Assembly (NCBI GenBank): GCA_947497185.1
Contig: CANMFL010000002.1
Coordinates: 62,001 to 126,000 of the forward strand
Direction of reading: 5' to 3'
Source: an uncultured Paracoccaceae bacterium
GTDB taxonomy: Bacteria > Pseudomonadota > Alphaproteobacteria > Rhodobacterales > Rhodobacteraceae
DNA length: 64,000 nt
Shown: piece after piece, positions 35,942 through 46,564 of the stretch
Layout: each line of letters starts with the position of its first letter
Position numbering within the stretch: the stretch's first letter is position 1
Made by a program: the position numbers and the translations under genes
Notes under the pieces: model-generated
The model's database searches: none
Told to the model about the DNA's origin: nothing
The model's input: the letters and a program-made list of their open reading frames with translations, nothing else

Positions 35942-38497
35942 GTGCAGCAAGTTGCTAGGTTTCAGTCAATTACCTTGATCACGCCGACAGCGGCGATCGC
36001 TGCTGAAGCGCATGGCGGCCGCGCTAAGTGTTTGCAACGTCTCGTGCGTCTGGACCTGCCGGTGCCGAAAACGATTGCGCTGTCATTCGATGCGGTCAGC
36101 CAAATCGCCAAAGGTCAAATGCCCGACATGACGGGCATACTTGCGCCGTTTGGCGATGACCCGCTTTTGTCGATCCGGCCATCTAGCCAAGATCCTGATT
36201 GGGGCGGTCCAGGCGCGATTTTGAATATCGGTATGAACCCGTCGCAACACCGTCGTTTGTGTGACCGGATGGGCGAGCCAGCGGCGACGCGGCTTTATTT
36301 ACGATTTGTTCAATCTTATGCGGTACACGTGCATAGGCTTGACCCCGAGGCGTTTGATTTTTCTGATTGTACCGACTCTGAGGCGCTTAAGCGGTCGCTG
36401 GAAGCCTATGAATTTGAAGCGGACGAAGTGTTTCCTGACGATCCTGCCGTTCAACTGGCCGAGGCATTGCGTTCGATGGCGCGTGCTTGGGATGGGACGT
36501 CGGCGCGGCTTTTGCGTGAGGCCAAAGGTGCGCCTGCGGATGCGGGGCTCGGGCTAGTTGTGCAAGCGATGGCGATGGGTCTGGGCGATGGTGAGTGTGG
36601 CGCTGGCGTTATTCAGTACGTCAACAGCAACACCGGGATGCCACAGGTGACAGGACGCTATGTTGCGCAAAGCTTGCGTCGTCAGGCGTTAATCGATGCG
36701 GACAACGCGATTTATCTAACGCGGGACAAGCGTGGTCCATCGCTAGAGGACCGCTCGCCAGTGGTTTTTGAGCAATTGATCGCGATCGGTGATATCTGTC
36801 GCCGCACATTACGCGAAGAAATGGCGGTAGAATTCACGATTGAAACCGGCACGTTATGGATTTTGGATGCCGTGCGCGTCCCACGTGCGTCGCAAGCCGC
36901 AGTGCGCATCGCTGTAGCGCTGGCTTGCGACGAGATTATTCCGCGCGAAGAGGCTGTCATGCGCATACAGCCAACCGCCTTGACCGAATTGCTACACCGT
37001 CAGGTTGATCCACGCGCGCAGCGCGACATTATTGTGAAGGGTATCGCGGCTAGTCCGGGTGCCGCGACAGGTCGGATCGTGTTCACCTCAAACGATGCGC
37101 AGGCCAGTGCCGCGCGGGGCGAGGGCTGCATTTTGGTGCGCCGCGAAACGACACCCGAAGATATTCGCGGCATGCATGCGGCACATGCTGTTCTGACGAT
37201 GCGGGGTGGGATTACGAGCCACGCCGCTGTGATTGGACGGGGTTTGGGTTTGCCTTGTGTGGTTGGCGCATCCGCTTTGATTATTGACCGCAAAGAGGGC
37301 TGCATTATTGCTGCGGATGGCCGCAAATTCGCCGAAGGTGAGATCATCACCGTCGATGGCACGACCGGCGAAGTTTTGGCTGGCGCCCCCGTAATGGTTG
37401 AGGCCGCGTTGGATGATGCGTTCCAGACGTTGCTGCAATGGGCCGATGATGTGCGTGATATTGGCGTTCGCGCGAATGCGGACACGCCTGACGATGCGCA
37501 AACTGCCCGCAATTTCGCGGCTGAAGGCATCGGGCTTTGCCGCACTGAGCATATGTTCTTTTCCGGTGATCGGCTTGGCGTGATGCGCGAAATGATCTTT
37601 GCGGATAACGCAGATGATCGTCGCGCTGTTCTGGATCGCTTGATGCCGATGCAACGTGCTGATTTTGCAGATTTATTCGAGATTATGGCAGGTTTGCCGG
37701 TGTGTATCCGTCTGTTTGACCCGCCGCTGCACGAATTTTTACCGTCGGACAAAGCGGGTTTGCGCGACCTGTCAGAGCAATTGGCGCTGCCCGTCGCCAA
37801 GGTCACTGAACGCGTCGCCGCATTGGCCGAATATAACCCGATGTTGGGGATGCGCGGCGTGCGGTTGGGGATCGCGATCCCGGAAATTTACGAAATGCAG
37901 GCCCGCGCGATTTTCGAAGCGACCGTGGATGCTAACAAAAACGGGGCAGGGGTTGTGCCTGAGATCATGATACCCGTGGTCAGTGCGATGCGCGAAGTCG
38001 AATTGGTGAAGTCCCGTATCGACGCGGTGGCTGCATCGGTGCGGACTTGCCGGAAATACGACTTTGAATATCGTCTTGGTGTGATGGTCGAGACGCCACG
38101 CGCCGCGTTGCGGGCCGAAGATATCGCACAACACGCCGAATTTCTGTCCTTTGGCACAAATGATTTGACCCAGATGACCTACGGGTTGTCGCGCGATGAC
38201 GCGGGTCGGTTCATGTCGGCTTACGTCCAGCAGGGCGTCTACGCTGAAGACCCGTTCCACAGTCTCGATATCGAAGGTGTGGGCGAATTGCTGTCGATTG
38301 GTGCTGAACGCGGACGGAAGGGGCGTAGCAATATCACGCTATCGTTGTGTGGCGAGCATGGCGGCACACGTTCTGCGATAGATTTTTGTCGTAAGCAAGG
38401 TTTTGACTACGTGTCTTGTTCGCCATTCCGCGTTCCGGGTGCGCGACTTTCCGCCGCGCAGCTGACGTTAATCGACAAGATGAAACCCGCTATTTAG
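35942..38497 (+). CDS. pyruvate,phosphate dikinase-like enzyme (851 aa)
   Basis: PPDK architecture: an N-terminal nucleotide-binding region (to ~360), a phosphohistidine domain with the catalytic His in TMRGGITSHAAVIGRG, and the C-terminal PEP/pyruvate TIM barrel with GFGTNDLTQ-type motif SFGTNDLTQMTYGLSRDDAG and the active Cys in LSLCGEHGG. The C-terminal two thirds are canonical, but the N-terminal part is short and diverged, for instance RPSSQDPDWGGPGAILNIG where PPDK has a VRSGA...PGMMDTVLNLG motif. I take the GTG at 35942 (AAGGA 8 bases upstream) over ATG 35912, which is preceded by a hairpin GGGC-GCGA-GCCC (35898-35909). Follows glyS. Confidence 0.82.
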   Translation: MQQVARFQSITLITPTAAIAAEAHGGRAKCLQRLVRLDLPVPKTIALSFDAVSQIAKGQMPDMTGILAPFGDDPLLSIRPSSQDPDWGGPGAILNIGMNPSQHRRLCDRMGEPAATRLYLRFVQSYAVHVHRLDPEAFDFSDCTDSEALKRSLEAYEFEADEVFPDDPAVQLAEALRSMARAWDGTSARLLREAKGAPADAGLGLVVQAMAMGLGDGECGAGVIQYVNSNTGMPQVTGRYVAQSLRRQALIDADNAIYLTRDKRGPSLEDRSPVVFEQLIAIGDICRRTLREEMAVEFTIETGTLWILDAVRVPRASQAAVRIAVALACDEIIPREEAVMRIQPTALTELLHRQVDPRAQRDIIVKGIAASPGAATGRIVFTSNDAQASAARGEGCILVRRETTPEDIRGMHAAHAVLTMRGGITSHAAVIGRGLGLPCVVGASALIIDRKEGCIIAADGRKFAEGEIITVDGTTGEVLAGAPVMVEAALDDAFQTLLQWADDVRDIGVRANADTPDDAQTARNFAAEGIGLCRTEHMFFSGDRLGVMREMIFADNADDRRAVLDRLMPMQRADFADLFEIMAGLPVCIRLFDPPLHEFLPSDKAGLRDLSEQLALPVAKVTERVAALAEYNPMLGMRGVRLGIAIPEIYEMQARAIFEATVDANKNGAGVVPEIMIPVVSAMREVELVKSRIDAVAASVRTCRKYDFEYRLGVMVETPRAALRAEDIAQHAEFLSFGTNDLTQMTYGLSRDDAGRFMSAYVQQGVYAEDPFHSLDIEGVGELLSIGAERGRKGRSNITLSLCGEHGGTRSAIDFCRKQGFDYVSCSPFRVPGARLSAAQLTLIDKMKPAI

Positions 38498-38668
38498 GCG
38501 TAATCCGCCCGATCTCCACATGATCTGCCTCTGCATTGTTGCATTTATGGTAACTGGCCAAATGCCGCTTAGTGCGGGGTTGCCGCTGGGGTAGACTCAT
38601 CAATCTTGATCACTTAGAGGGGCAGCGCTTGCGTGGGGCTGGACCACGTGCAACGCGATGGGGTCGCG

Positions 38669-39343
38669 ATGAAACTGGGTTTTGGACGTATTTTGCCGGC
38701 TGTCAGCTTGGCTTTGGTGGTGTTGTCGGGTCAAGCCGCATCAGCACAGGATGTTTTAGCAAGCCGCTTGGGCGCGCTCTTGGGGCAGGAAAGACAGGCC
38801 CTCGCAGTGATCCCTGATGTGCGATTGGCCGCGTTAACCACGCTACCGCCAGCAGCACAACGCAACGTCCGCACCGCAGCACGCTCTGTCGACTATAATA
38901 ACGCCTACCTGACCAGCCTGCCCACAGCCTCGGGTGGTCCACAATGGAAATGCCTGTCCGAAGCGCTTTATTTTGAAGCCCGCGGCGAAACTGCCCAAGG
39001 TCTTTTTGCCGTCGCCGAAGTCATCATGAACCGCGTCGATAGCGCCGATTACCCGAATTCATTGTGTGGCGTGATTAACCAAGGCACAGGCCGAAAATAT
39101 GCATGCCAGTTTACTTACACCTGCGATGGCCGCCCCGAAGTAATCTCTGAACCTGCGTCATGGCGCAGGGTTGGCAAGGTCGCACGTTTGTTGATCGACG
39201 GCGCCGATCGCACCTTGACCGACGGTGCCACGCATTACCACACAACGGCTGTGAACCCGTCGTGGGCGCGCGTTTTCCCACGCACCGCCAGCTACGGCGT
39301 TCATCGGTTCTACCGCCAGCCAACACGAACAGCGTCAAACTAA
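38669..39343 (+). CDS. SleB/CwlJ-family cell wall hydrolase, secreted (224 aa)
   Basis: Signal peptide ([20 protein letters not shown], cleavage near ASA-QD). The Hydrolase_2 domain occupies about residues 105-215: [48 protein letters not shown] and the later [13 protein letters not shown]. The Glu in [10 protein letters not shown] is the proposed catalytic residue. In non-sporulating alphaproteobacteria these act as peptidoglycan lytic enzymes. Start ATG at 38669 has only a weak GGGG site; ATG 38633 in frame is possible but spoils the signal sequence. It comes 171 bp after the PPDK-like gene. Confidence 0.88.
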   Translation: MKLGFGRILPAVSLALVVLSGQAASAQDVLASRLGALLGQERQALAVIPDVRLAALTTLPPAAQRNVRTAARSVDYNNAYLTSLPTASGGPQWKCLSEALYFEARGETAQGLFAVAEVIMNRVDSADYPNSLCGVINQGTGRKYACQFTYTCDGRPEVISEPASWRRVGKVARLLIDGADRTLTDGATHYHTTAVNPSWARVFPRTASYGVHRFYRQPTRTASN

Positions 39344-39440
39344 AGCGTCGGATGGCTGCGGGAAACTGCCGCCAACGACGACCTTGTGAGACCGGCCTTG
39401 TGCTAGTATTCCGCCTGTAACACGCGCGGAAAGGCTCCAC

Positions 39441-40355
39441 ATGACCAACGATATTCATCTCGCGTTCGCGCATCCGTCTGAACGGGCGGCTGCCAGCGCG
39501 GACGTGCCATATGACAGGATTTCCCTGCGCGATTATACTGTTGAGGTAGAGATCGGCGCGTTTCAATTGGAACGCGGCACCCTACAACGCGTCCGGTTTA
39601 ACGTGGTTGTCGAAGTTTTACCGCTGACCGGGCCGATTGATGATGATGTGGACCGCATCCTGTCCTACGACCGCGTGACTGAAGCGATCAGTGTGGAATT
39701 GCAGGCCGAACGGATCAACCTGTTAGAAACGCTTGCTGCGCGTGTGGCTGAACGTATTTTGTTGGAACCACAAGCCGAACGGGTCTTCGTGCGGATCGAA
39801 AAGCTGGATCGTGGGCCGTTTTCACTGGGGGTCGAGATTGTACGCGCCCGTGATGGTAGCACGCCCGCCGCGCAGGAACATGTCGAGGCGCCGCACCCTT
39901 GCGTTGTGTATTTATCAAACGATGCGATCAATTCTGCGCATTTGAAACGCTGGATCGATCAGTTCGCGGGGCAGGACGCTCCGTTGATCTTGTGCGTTGG
40001 CACGGGCGATTTGCCTGTGGCCGCGACGGGTCATGCGATGACGCAACGCCGGATTGATCTACTTGCGATTGAGCAGAACGCATGGGTTCTGGCGTCGCAG
40101 GACCATCGCTGCAAAGTGGTGGAGACGCGGACAGAGTTGGATTGGGCGATGAAAAACGGCCAAATCTGCATCTGGGCACCGTCGAAAATGGTTTTGGACG
40201 CGGTGGATGGTCCGTCCACATCGGCGCGTGATGCGCTCGCCTTGGTCAGTTGGTTCGCCACGGACATCAAAGCCGCAGAGTTATGCGTGATCGGGGCCGC
40301 GGCACCCGAGGCGACCATGCCGACGCGATCCATCGCAATAGGGGGCGTAATTTGA
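39441..40355 (+). CDS. folB: dihydroneopterin aldolase with a long C-terminal extension (304 aa)
   Basis: The N-terminal ~120 residues are FolB: ISLRDYTVEVEIGAFQLERG, DDDVDRILSYDRVTEAI and the helix ERINLLETLAARVAERILL, with the conserved Glu and Tyr active residues. It cleaves dihydroneopterin to 6-hydroxymethyl-dihydropterin. The last ~170 residues (from about APHPCVVYLSNDAINSAHL) form a second domain not found in short FolB proteins, with Rossmann-like alternation but no recognised motif. Operon: stop overlaps folP by one base (TGATG), and folP overlaps glmM. Confidence 0.9.
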   Translation: MTNDIHLAFAHPSERAAASADVPYDRISLRDYTVEVEIGAFQLERGTLQRVRFNVVVEVLPLTGPIDDDVDRILSYDRVTEAISVELQAERINLLETLAARVAERILLEPQAERVFVRIEKLDRGPFSLGVEIVRARDGSTPAAQEHVEAPHPCVVYLSNDAINSAHLKRWIDQFAGQDAPLILCVGTGDLPVAATGHAMTQRRIDLLAIEQNAWVLASQDHRCKVVETRTELDWAMKNGQICIWAPSKMVLDAVDGPSTSARDALALVSWFATDIKAAELCVIGAAAPEATMPTRSIAIGGVI

Positions 40356-41362
40356 TGTATATTCAACCGATCCCGCAGGCGACGGCCTATGAAGAGGCAT
40401 TGCGGTTGGGCGGCAGCAGTTGGTTGTTTGCCGAAACCGCGCTGGTACGTGATCGGGGCGAGAGCGGTGAAGAAGTCTTGGTCGAGGATCTGACCGCCGA
40501 TCAGCGAACGCGGATCAGTAGACAACGCGCGACGATTTGCGGGCTGACGCTGGATGTGCCGCGCATCATGGGCATTTTGAACGTGACGCCGGATAGTTTC
40601 TCGGATGGCGGCACGATCGCATCGGTGGCAGAGGCGGTGGACCACGCGAAGATCATGACGCAAGATGCTGATATCATTGATATTGGTGGCGAGAGCACAC
40701 GACCCGGTGCTACTGAGGTTTCGATTGAAGACGAGATTAGTCGCACGGCGCCCGTGATCCGTGCGATCCGCGATGCGGGTATTACAACGCCAATTTCCAT
40801 CGACACACGTAAGGCCCGCGTCGCCCAAGCGGCGTTAGCGGCGGGGGCGAATATGGTTAACGACGTGTCCGCAATGCGCTTTGACCCCGAGATCGCAGGT
40901 GTTGTCGCTGATGCTGGCTGCCCGATTTGCTTGATGCATTCGCAAGGGCTGCCCGACACGATGCAGGACAACCCCGATTACGCGGATGTGGTGTTCGACG
41001 TCTTTGATCACCTTGCCGCGCAAATTGCCGTGGCCGAAGCGGCAGGTATCCGCCGCGAAGACATCATAACCGATCCGGGCATCGGCTTTGGTAAGACTTT
41101 GCAACATAACTTGAGCTTGATGCGTGACCTCGCCATTTACCATGACCTTGGTTTGCCGATACTATTGGGTGCGTCACGAAAACGGTTTATTGGGACAATT
41201 TCGGGCGAAGATGATGCCGCGCAGCGTCTGGGAGGATCAATCGCGGTGGCATTGCATGGGGCGGCGCAAGGTGCGCAGATTTTACGTGTCCATGATGTGA
41301 AACAAACAAAGCAGGCGTTAAGTCTGCAATTAGCATTAAATGGGGCAGTTCATTATGGTTGA
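40355..41362 (+). CDS. folP: dihydropteroate synthase
   Basis: Joins p-aminobenzoate to hydroxymethyl-dihydropterin diphosphate. Conserved loops: [52 protein letters not shown], and the C-terminal [11 protein letters not shown]. Residues 1-70 precede the TIM barrel and are more variable. Length 335 aa. ATG 40355 overlaps the folB stop; the reading frame ends inside the glmM start region (8-bp overlap). HPPK (folK) is not in the window. Confidence 0.96.
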   Translation: MYIQPIPQATAYEEALRLGGSSWLFAETALVRDRGESGEEVLVEDLTADQRTRISRQRATICGLTLDVPRIMGILNVTPDSFSDGGTIASVAEAVDHAKIMTQDADIIDIGGESTRPGATEVSIEDEISRTAPVIRAIRDAGITTPISIDTRKARVAQAALAAGANMVNDVSAMRFDPEIAGVVADAGCPICLMHSQGLPDTMQDNPDYADVVFDVFDHLAAQIAVAEAAGIRREDIITDPGIGFGKTLQHNLSLMRDLAIYHDLGLPILLGASRKRFIGTISGEDDAAQRLGGSIAVALHGAAQGAQILRVHDVKQTKQALSLQLALNGAVHYG

Positions 41363-42701
41363 GAAACTCTTTGGCACCGACGGTGTGCGCGGCACGGCAA
41401 ATATTCACCCGATGACCGCCGAAATGGCGTTGAAAATCGGGGCGGCTGCGGGGCGTTATTTCCGCAATGATGGCTCGAATGGCCACCGGGTCGTGATCGG
41501 CAAGGACACGCGACTATCCGGCTATATGTTTGAAAATGCGTTAACGGCGGGGCTGACATCGACGGGCATGAACGTGCTACTGCTTGGGCCTGTGCCGACG
41601 CCTGCGGTTGGAATGCTAACCACGTCGATGCGGGCTGATGTCGGGATTATGATTTCCGCCAGCCACAATCCGCATCACGACAACGGCATCAAATTCTTTG
41701 GACCGGACGGGTTCAAACTGTCAGACGAGGCGCAATCCGAAATTGAGCGGCTCGTCGCAAACGATATCGAACCTGCGCAAGCCGTGAACATTGGCCGCGC
41801 GAAACGGATTGACGACGGGCGGTTCCGCTATGCTGAACGGGTGAAAAGCACGTTCCCGTCGGGGATGCGTCTTGATGGGTTGAAGGTTGTCATCGACTGC
41901 GCAAACGGGGCCGCGCACCGCGTTGCTCCCGAGGTGTTGTGGGAAATGGGCGCGACCGTGATCCCTGTCGGCGTAACGCCAAACGGATATAATATTAACG
42001 ACGGCTGCGGATCGACGCACCCGACATTGGCTGCTGAGACTATCGTGTCGCATGGTGCGGACGTGGGGATTTGTCTGGATGGTGACGCGGACCGCGTGAT
42101 GATCTTGGACGAAACAGGCAAGGTCGCGGACGGCGATCAATTGATGGCGTTGATGGCGTCACGCTGGTCTGCCGAAGGGCGTCTGCGCGGCGACACATTG
42201 GTCGCGACGGTCATGTCGAACCTCGGCTTGGAACGGTATTTGACTGGTAAAGGCCTGCACCTTGAACGCACGGCCGTTGGCGACCGCTACGTAGTTGAGG
42301 CGATGCGCGAGAAAGGGTTCAACCTTGGTGGCGAGCAATCCGGCCATATCGTAATGACCGATTACGCGACCACGGGTGATGGATTGCTGGCTGGGATTCA
42401 GTTCCTTGCTGCGATGATCGACAGCGGTAAAAAAGCCAGCGAGTTGACACAAAGCTTTGAAACTGTTCCACAAATGCTAAAAAACGTGCGCTATGCGGCG
42501 GGGCAAGACCCGTTGACGGCTGCGAATGTAACGGGCGCAATCGCCGATGCTGAGACCAAGTTGATCGGCAAGGGGCGGTTGCTGATCCGCAAATCTGGCA
42601 CCGAGCCGTTGGTGCGGGTTATGGCAGAATGCGAAGATCCTGAATTGCTCGCACAAGTTGTGGACGGGATCGTGGCCGAAGTCGAAGCGGCGGCGTCTTG
42701 A
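41355..42701 (+). CDS. glmM: phosphoglucosamine mutase
   Basis: Converts glucosamine-6-phosphate to glucosamine-1-phosphate for peptidoglycan and LPS precursors. Landmarks: [16 protein letters not shown] at the start, the catalytic Ser in [18 protein letters not shown], the metal loop DGDADRVMI, and [14 protein letters not shown] near the C-terminus. Length 448 aa is standard. The start at 41355 gives the universal GTDGVRG N-terminus. It is the last gene of folB-folP-glmM, an order common in many bacteria (folP-glmM), and ends at the second copy of the intergenic repeat. Confidence 0.97.
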   Translation: MVEKLFGTDGVRGTANIHPMTAEMALKIGAAAGRYFRNDGSNGHRVVIGKDTRLSGYMFENALTAGLTSTGMNVLLLGPVPTPAVGMLTTSMRADVGIMISASHNPHHDNGIKFFGPDGFKLSDEAQSEIERLVANDIEPAQAVNIGRAKRIDDGRFRYAERVKSTFPSGMRLDGLKVVIDCANGAAHRVAPEVLWEMGATVIPVGVTPNGYNINDGCGSTHPTLAAETIVSHGADVGICLDGDADRVMILDETGKVADGDQLMALMASRWSAEGRLRGDTLVATVMSNLGLERYLTGKGLHLERTAVGDRYVVEAMREKGFNLGGEQSGHIVMTDYATTGDGLLAGIQFLAAMIDSGKKASELTQSFETVPQMLKNVRYAAGQDPLTAANVTGAIADAETKLIGKGRLLIRKSGTEPLVRVMAECEDPELLAQVVDGIVAEVEAAAS

Positions 42702-42761
42702 TCCAAAGTTTGGTTGGGGGCTAGCCCCCAATCCCCCAGGATTTAGAAAAAGTCAAAGAAG
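42702..42761. repeat. intergenic repeat, copy 2 (glmM/EamA junction)
   Basis: A perfect 14-bp palindrome GGGGGCTAGCCCCC (42716-42729) is followed by CCCCC, GGATTT and then AGAAAAAGTCAAAGAAGCT (42745-42763), identical for 19 bases to the tail of the copy at 16478-16496. The tail again runs into the stop codon of a convergent minus-strand gene. It lacks the two extra hairpins of copy 1. Confidence 0.8.
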
Positions 42762-43658
42762 CTAGGACCAGAGGCGTTTGAGGCTGTTGAATTGGCTGAT
42801 TGCAAGGCCGACGAGGATCAGTGCGAGCGCTGCGAAGAACCGCAAGGGTAAGGTCTCGCTGAGGACGATCGCCCCGAATATCATTGACCAAACAGGGACT
42901 TGGTAGTTCACAAGCGTCATAAACACGGCGCCGGCGCTGCGGATTGTAAAGACCCTTAGTAAAGCCGCAAGGGCTGTCGGGACAAAGCCTAAAAAGATGA
43001 TTGCAAGCGTGCTGCGGGTGTCCGCAATGACGGGAATGCCCTCGACGATGAGCATCGCGGGGATCAGTGTGATCATACCGATAATCATCAGGATTGTGGC
43101 CATTGTAATGGAGTCGATGGGCGGGCAACGGCGTGTCATGACACTAGAGATTGCGTAGGAAAGGGCGGCGGCGACGCAGGCCAGTTGCCCCAGCGGTTCC
43201 CATCCGCTGCCGATGCGTAACACTGACGGGCCGATCAACACCACTGCGCCGATAAAGCCCAAGGTTACGCCTGCGAGGTTGCGTTTTGTCATAACCTCGT
43301 CAGAGAAAAGATGTGATAAAGGCAGTACGAACAACGGGATAGCCGCCATTGAGATACCTGCGAAGGCCGATGGTACATATTGCTGGCCCCAGCTGAGCAT
43401 TGCAAAGGGAAGTGCGGTGTTCATCACGCCGATCACAAGCAGATACTTGACCAATGTCGCGGAAAATTGCGGTATCGGGCTGCGCATCGCGACCATAATG
43501 CCGATGAGCGCCAGTGACCCAAGTGTCGTCCGCGCGGTGGCAACGGTCAACGGGCCGTAGCCTTCGAGGGCGATGGAAACGACCATAAAGGTTCCGCCCC
43601 AGATCAGTCCGAGGGCGATAATAGAAAGCCAGTTGGATTTGGTCGGTTGGATAGTCAC
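42762..43658 (-). CDS. EamA/DMT-family membrane transporter (298 aa)
   Basis: Ten predicted transmembrane segments in two EamA repeats (LIWGGTFMVVSIALEGYGPL at the start; GFVPTALAALLRVFTIRSAG in the second half). Similar to RhaT/YdcZ-type and amino-acid-metabolite exporters of the DMT superfamily; substrate unknown. It is not close in sequence to the other EamA protein at 21535. Convergent with glmM; its stop codon coincides with the end of the intergenic repeat. Confidence 0.88.
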   Translation of the reverse strand: MTIQPTKSNWLSIIALGLIWGGTFMVVSIALEGYGPLTVATARTTLGSLALIGIMVAMRSPIPQFSATLVKYLLVIGVMNTALPFAMLSWGQQYVPSAFAGISMAAIPLFVLPLSHLFSDEVMTKRNLAGVTLGFIGAVVLIGPSVLRIGSGWEPLGQLACVAAALSYAISSVMTRRCPPIDSITMATILMIIGMITLIPAMLIVEGIPVIADTRSTLAIIFLGFVPTALAALLRVFTIRSAGAVFMTLVNYQVPVWSMIFGAIVLSETLPLRFFAALALILVGLAISQFNSLKRLWS

Positions 43659-43819
43659 GGCGATGCCTTTTGCGGGGTGGCTATTTCATTTCACACGGCC
43701 CAGCCGAATACCAGCCGCAAAGCGTCCGCAAAATCGCAGCGTGAGACTAAATCGAAGGTTGTTTTTGCGCGAGTTTCCGGCCTAACCTGTCGTCAGTATG
43801 TGTTAACGAAAGAGTCCGT

Positions 43820-44881
43820 ATGTCCCTCATATCGAACAAGAAAAACATCACGCCAACGCGTGACGGAGAAATTAACCGCTACGTCAACGCAGAAGCCTCT
43901 TCGAAGGCTTGGTTTGATCACCGTCGTGAAGTGGTTTTTGTCAACGGAATGGCCAACTCTGGTGACGACCACAAGAAAAGCGCGCTCGGTCTGTCGCTGT
44001 TGCAGGGCTGCACGGTTATTGGCGTTTTCAACAAAGCGGGCGGGTTTTGGGCCGATTTGGGCCAATGTCTGCGCGACAAAGGTGTGCTTGTTGGTGTTCA
44101 GTCCGGCGATTTCACGGTGTGGAGCGCTGCTTTTGATGCGGCATACGCTGATGCTGCGCTGAGCAAGCCGGGTCTGTCGAAGATTGACTATATGGAGACA
44201 TTGGTCGCCGGAAACGAAGCCACGGCGTCGCTGTATCGCTACATCGTCAACCTGACTGTGCAGGAACGTGCGAAGCTCAAGATTTTCTGCCATTCGCAGG
44301 GAAATCTGATTACGTCCAATGCTTTAACGGCTGTTGCGCTTGCGCTTGGTAAGGGCGCGATCAAGAACATGGAAGTGAACAGCTTTGGCTCGCCGTGCCG
44401 CTATTGGCCGCCAGGTTTAGACCGGACCAACAATGCGTTTACCTTCGATCCGGTGAGCTGGCTCGATTATAATATCGGGTTCTCCAGCGTGAAGGTCGGC
44501 TTTACCCCCGGTTTAATTTCACATGGCTTCGAGATTTATATGAACCAGGACGCGGAATTTGTGGTGAACCGGTTCCGTTGGGGATCGTTCCGCATGACGG
44601 CGAGCATGGATGAAAAGGGTCTTGCGATCTATCTGTCCAAGATGGGAAACAATCCGCGCCGGTTGAAGAAAGTCTTTGAGTGGCTTGATAAACATCACAA
44701 TTCTGACGCTGACGACGTGGCTGTGATCTATGCGAAACTGATGCGGACGAAACATGCGTCGACGTTGAAAGCACTGGCGCAGTCTGACAAATCCTTCATC
44801 ACACTGCTGATCAAATGCATGGAAGAGGGCGTGACATTTAGCGATGAACGCACAGAGATCAATCATCTCAAGACGTTATAA
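43820..44881 (+). CDS. orphan alpha/beta-hydrolase-like protein (353 aa)
   Basis: No family recognised. A hydrophobic strand VVFVNGMANSG (38-48) resembles the first strand and oxyanion-hole region of alpha/beta hydrolases, and LKIFCHSQGNLITSNALT (153-170) matches the lipase nucleophile elbow, with Ser159 in H-S-Q-G-N. A histidine after an aspartate further on (WLDYNIGFSSVKVGF...GLISHGF) could complete a triad. There is no signal peptide. It could be a lipase/phospholipase-like enzyme, conceivably a toxin or effector, but no immunity or secretion gene adjoins. Isolated between the EamA gene (divergent) and ilvC (convergent); a strong terminator follows. Confidence 0.6.
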   Translation: MSLISNKKNITPTRDGEINRYVNAEASSKAWFDHRREVVFVNGMANSGDDHKKSALGLSLLQGCTVIGVFNKAGGFWADLGQCLRDKGVLVGVQSGDFTVWSAAFDAAYADAALSKPGLSKIDYMETLVAGNEATASLYRYIVNLTVQERAKLKIFCHSQGNLITSNALTAVALALGKGAIKNMEVNSFGSPCRYWPPGLDRTNNAFTFDPVSWLDYNIGFSSVKVGFTPGLISHGFEIYMNQDAEFVVNRFRWGSFRMTASMDEKGLAIYLSKMGNNPRRLKKVFEWLDKHHNSDADDVAVIYAKLMRTKHASTLKALAQSDKSFITLLIKCMEEGVTFSDERTEINHLKTL

Positions 44882-44906
44882 GCCACACTTCATGTAAAAC
44901 GCAAAA

Positions 44907-44937
44907 GGCCGCCCCAAACAGGGCGGCCCTTCTTTTT
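44907..44937 (+). terminator. bidirectional intrinsic terminator between the orphan hydrolase gene and ilvC
   Basis: GGCCGCCC-CAAACA-GGGCGGCC (44907-44928) is a perfect 8-bp GC stem followed by CTTCTTTTT on the plus strand (44929-44937). On the minus strand an AAAA... run upstream (44903-44906) becomes T4 after the stem, so it could also serve ilvC. Confidence 0.9.
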
Positions 44938-44953
44938 GGGGATCAAGTCACCC

Positions 44954-46075
<1,122 letters not shown>

Positions 46076-46108
46076 CTATGCTCCAAATGATCAAATAACG
46101 TGATTTTT

Positions 46109-46564
46109 ATGCTTGATGACGAAAGCCGCGCGATTCTGCGCCAGTATCAATCTAATCCTGCGCTAACGGTGCCGGAGTTGGCGCATCTTGTGCGGATGAC
46201 ACCGGCCCGTGTGACGCGGCGTTTGGATAGGCTGATCGAGGACGGGATTATTCAAGGGCAGACCGTCGAGATTGACTGGACCGCGCTTGGCTACACCGTG
46301 CATGTGGCGTTACGATTTACGCTGGATAAAACGGTGCCGCGGGCGTTTGACGAATTTATAGTGGCTGCGCGTCAGGTGCGCGAAGTGCTAGAGATACAGA
46401 CGTTTTTGGGACAGGTTGATGTGCGGCTTTTGCTGATTGCCCGCGATCTGGCGGATTATCAACGTGTCTACCGCGACGATATTCTGACCCTGCCGCATAT
46501 CGCAGATATCGAAGCCCTGATGACGCTTAGTCGTGTCAAAGGCGACGTGGCGCTGCCGCTATGA
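46109..46564 (+). CDS. Lrp/AsnC-family transcriptional regulator (151 aa)
   Basis: N-terminal winged helix-turn-helix (DDESRAILRQYQSNPALTVP, then ELAHLVRMTPARVTRRLDRL) and C-terminal RAM effector-binding domain (VREVLEIQTFLGQVDVRLLL). Lrp regulators sense amino acids, and the divergent position next to ilvC across 132 bp makes branched-chain amino acid control plausible but unproven. The start at 46109 is the first ATG in frame; a GTG at 46100 is possible. The stop overlaps the next Lrp gene by 4 bp. Confidence 0.9.
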   Translation: MLDDESRAILRQYQSNPALTVPELAHLVRMTPARVTRRLDRLIEDGIIQGQTVEIDWTALGYTVHVALRFTLDKTVPRAFDEFIVAARQVREVLEIQTFLGQVDVRLLLIARDLADYQRVYRDDILTLPHIADIEALMTLSRVKGDVALPL

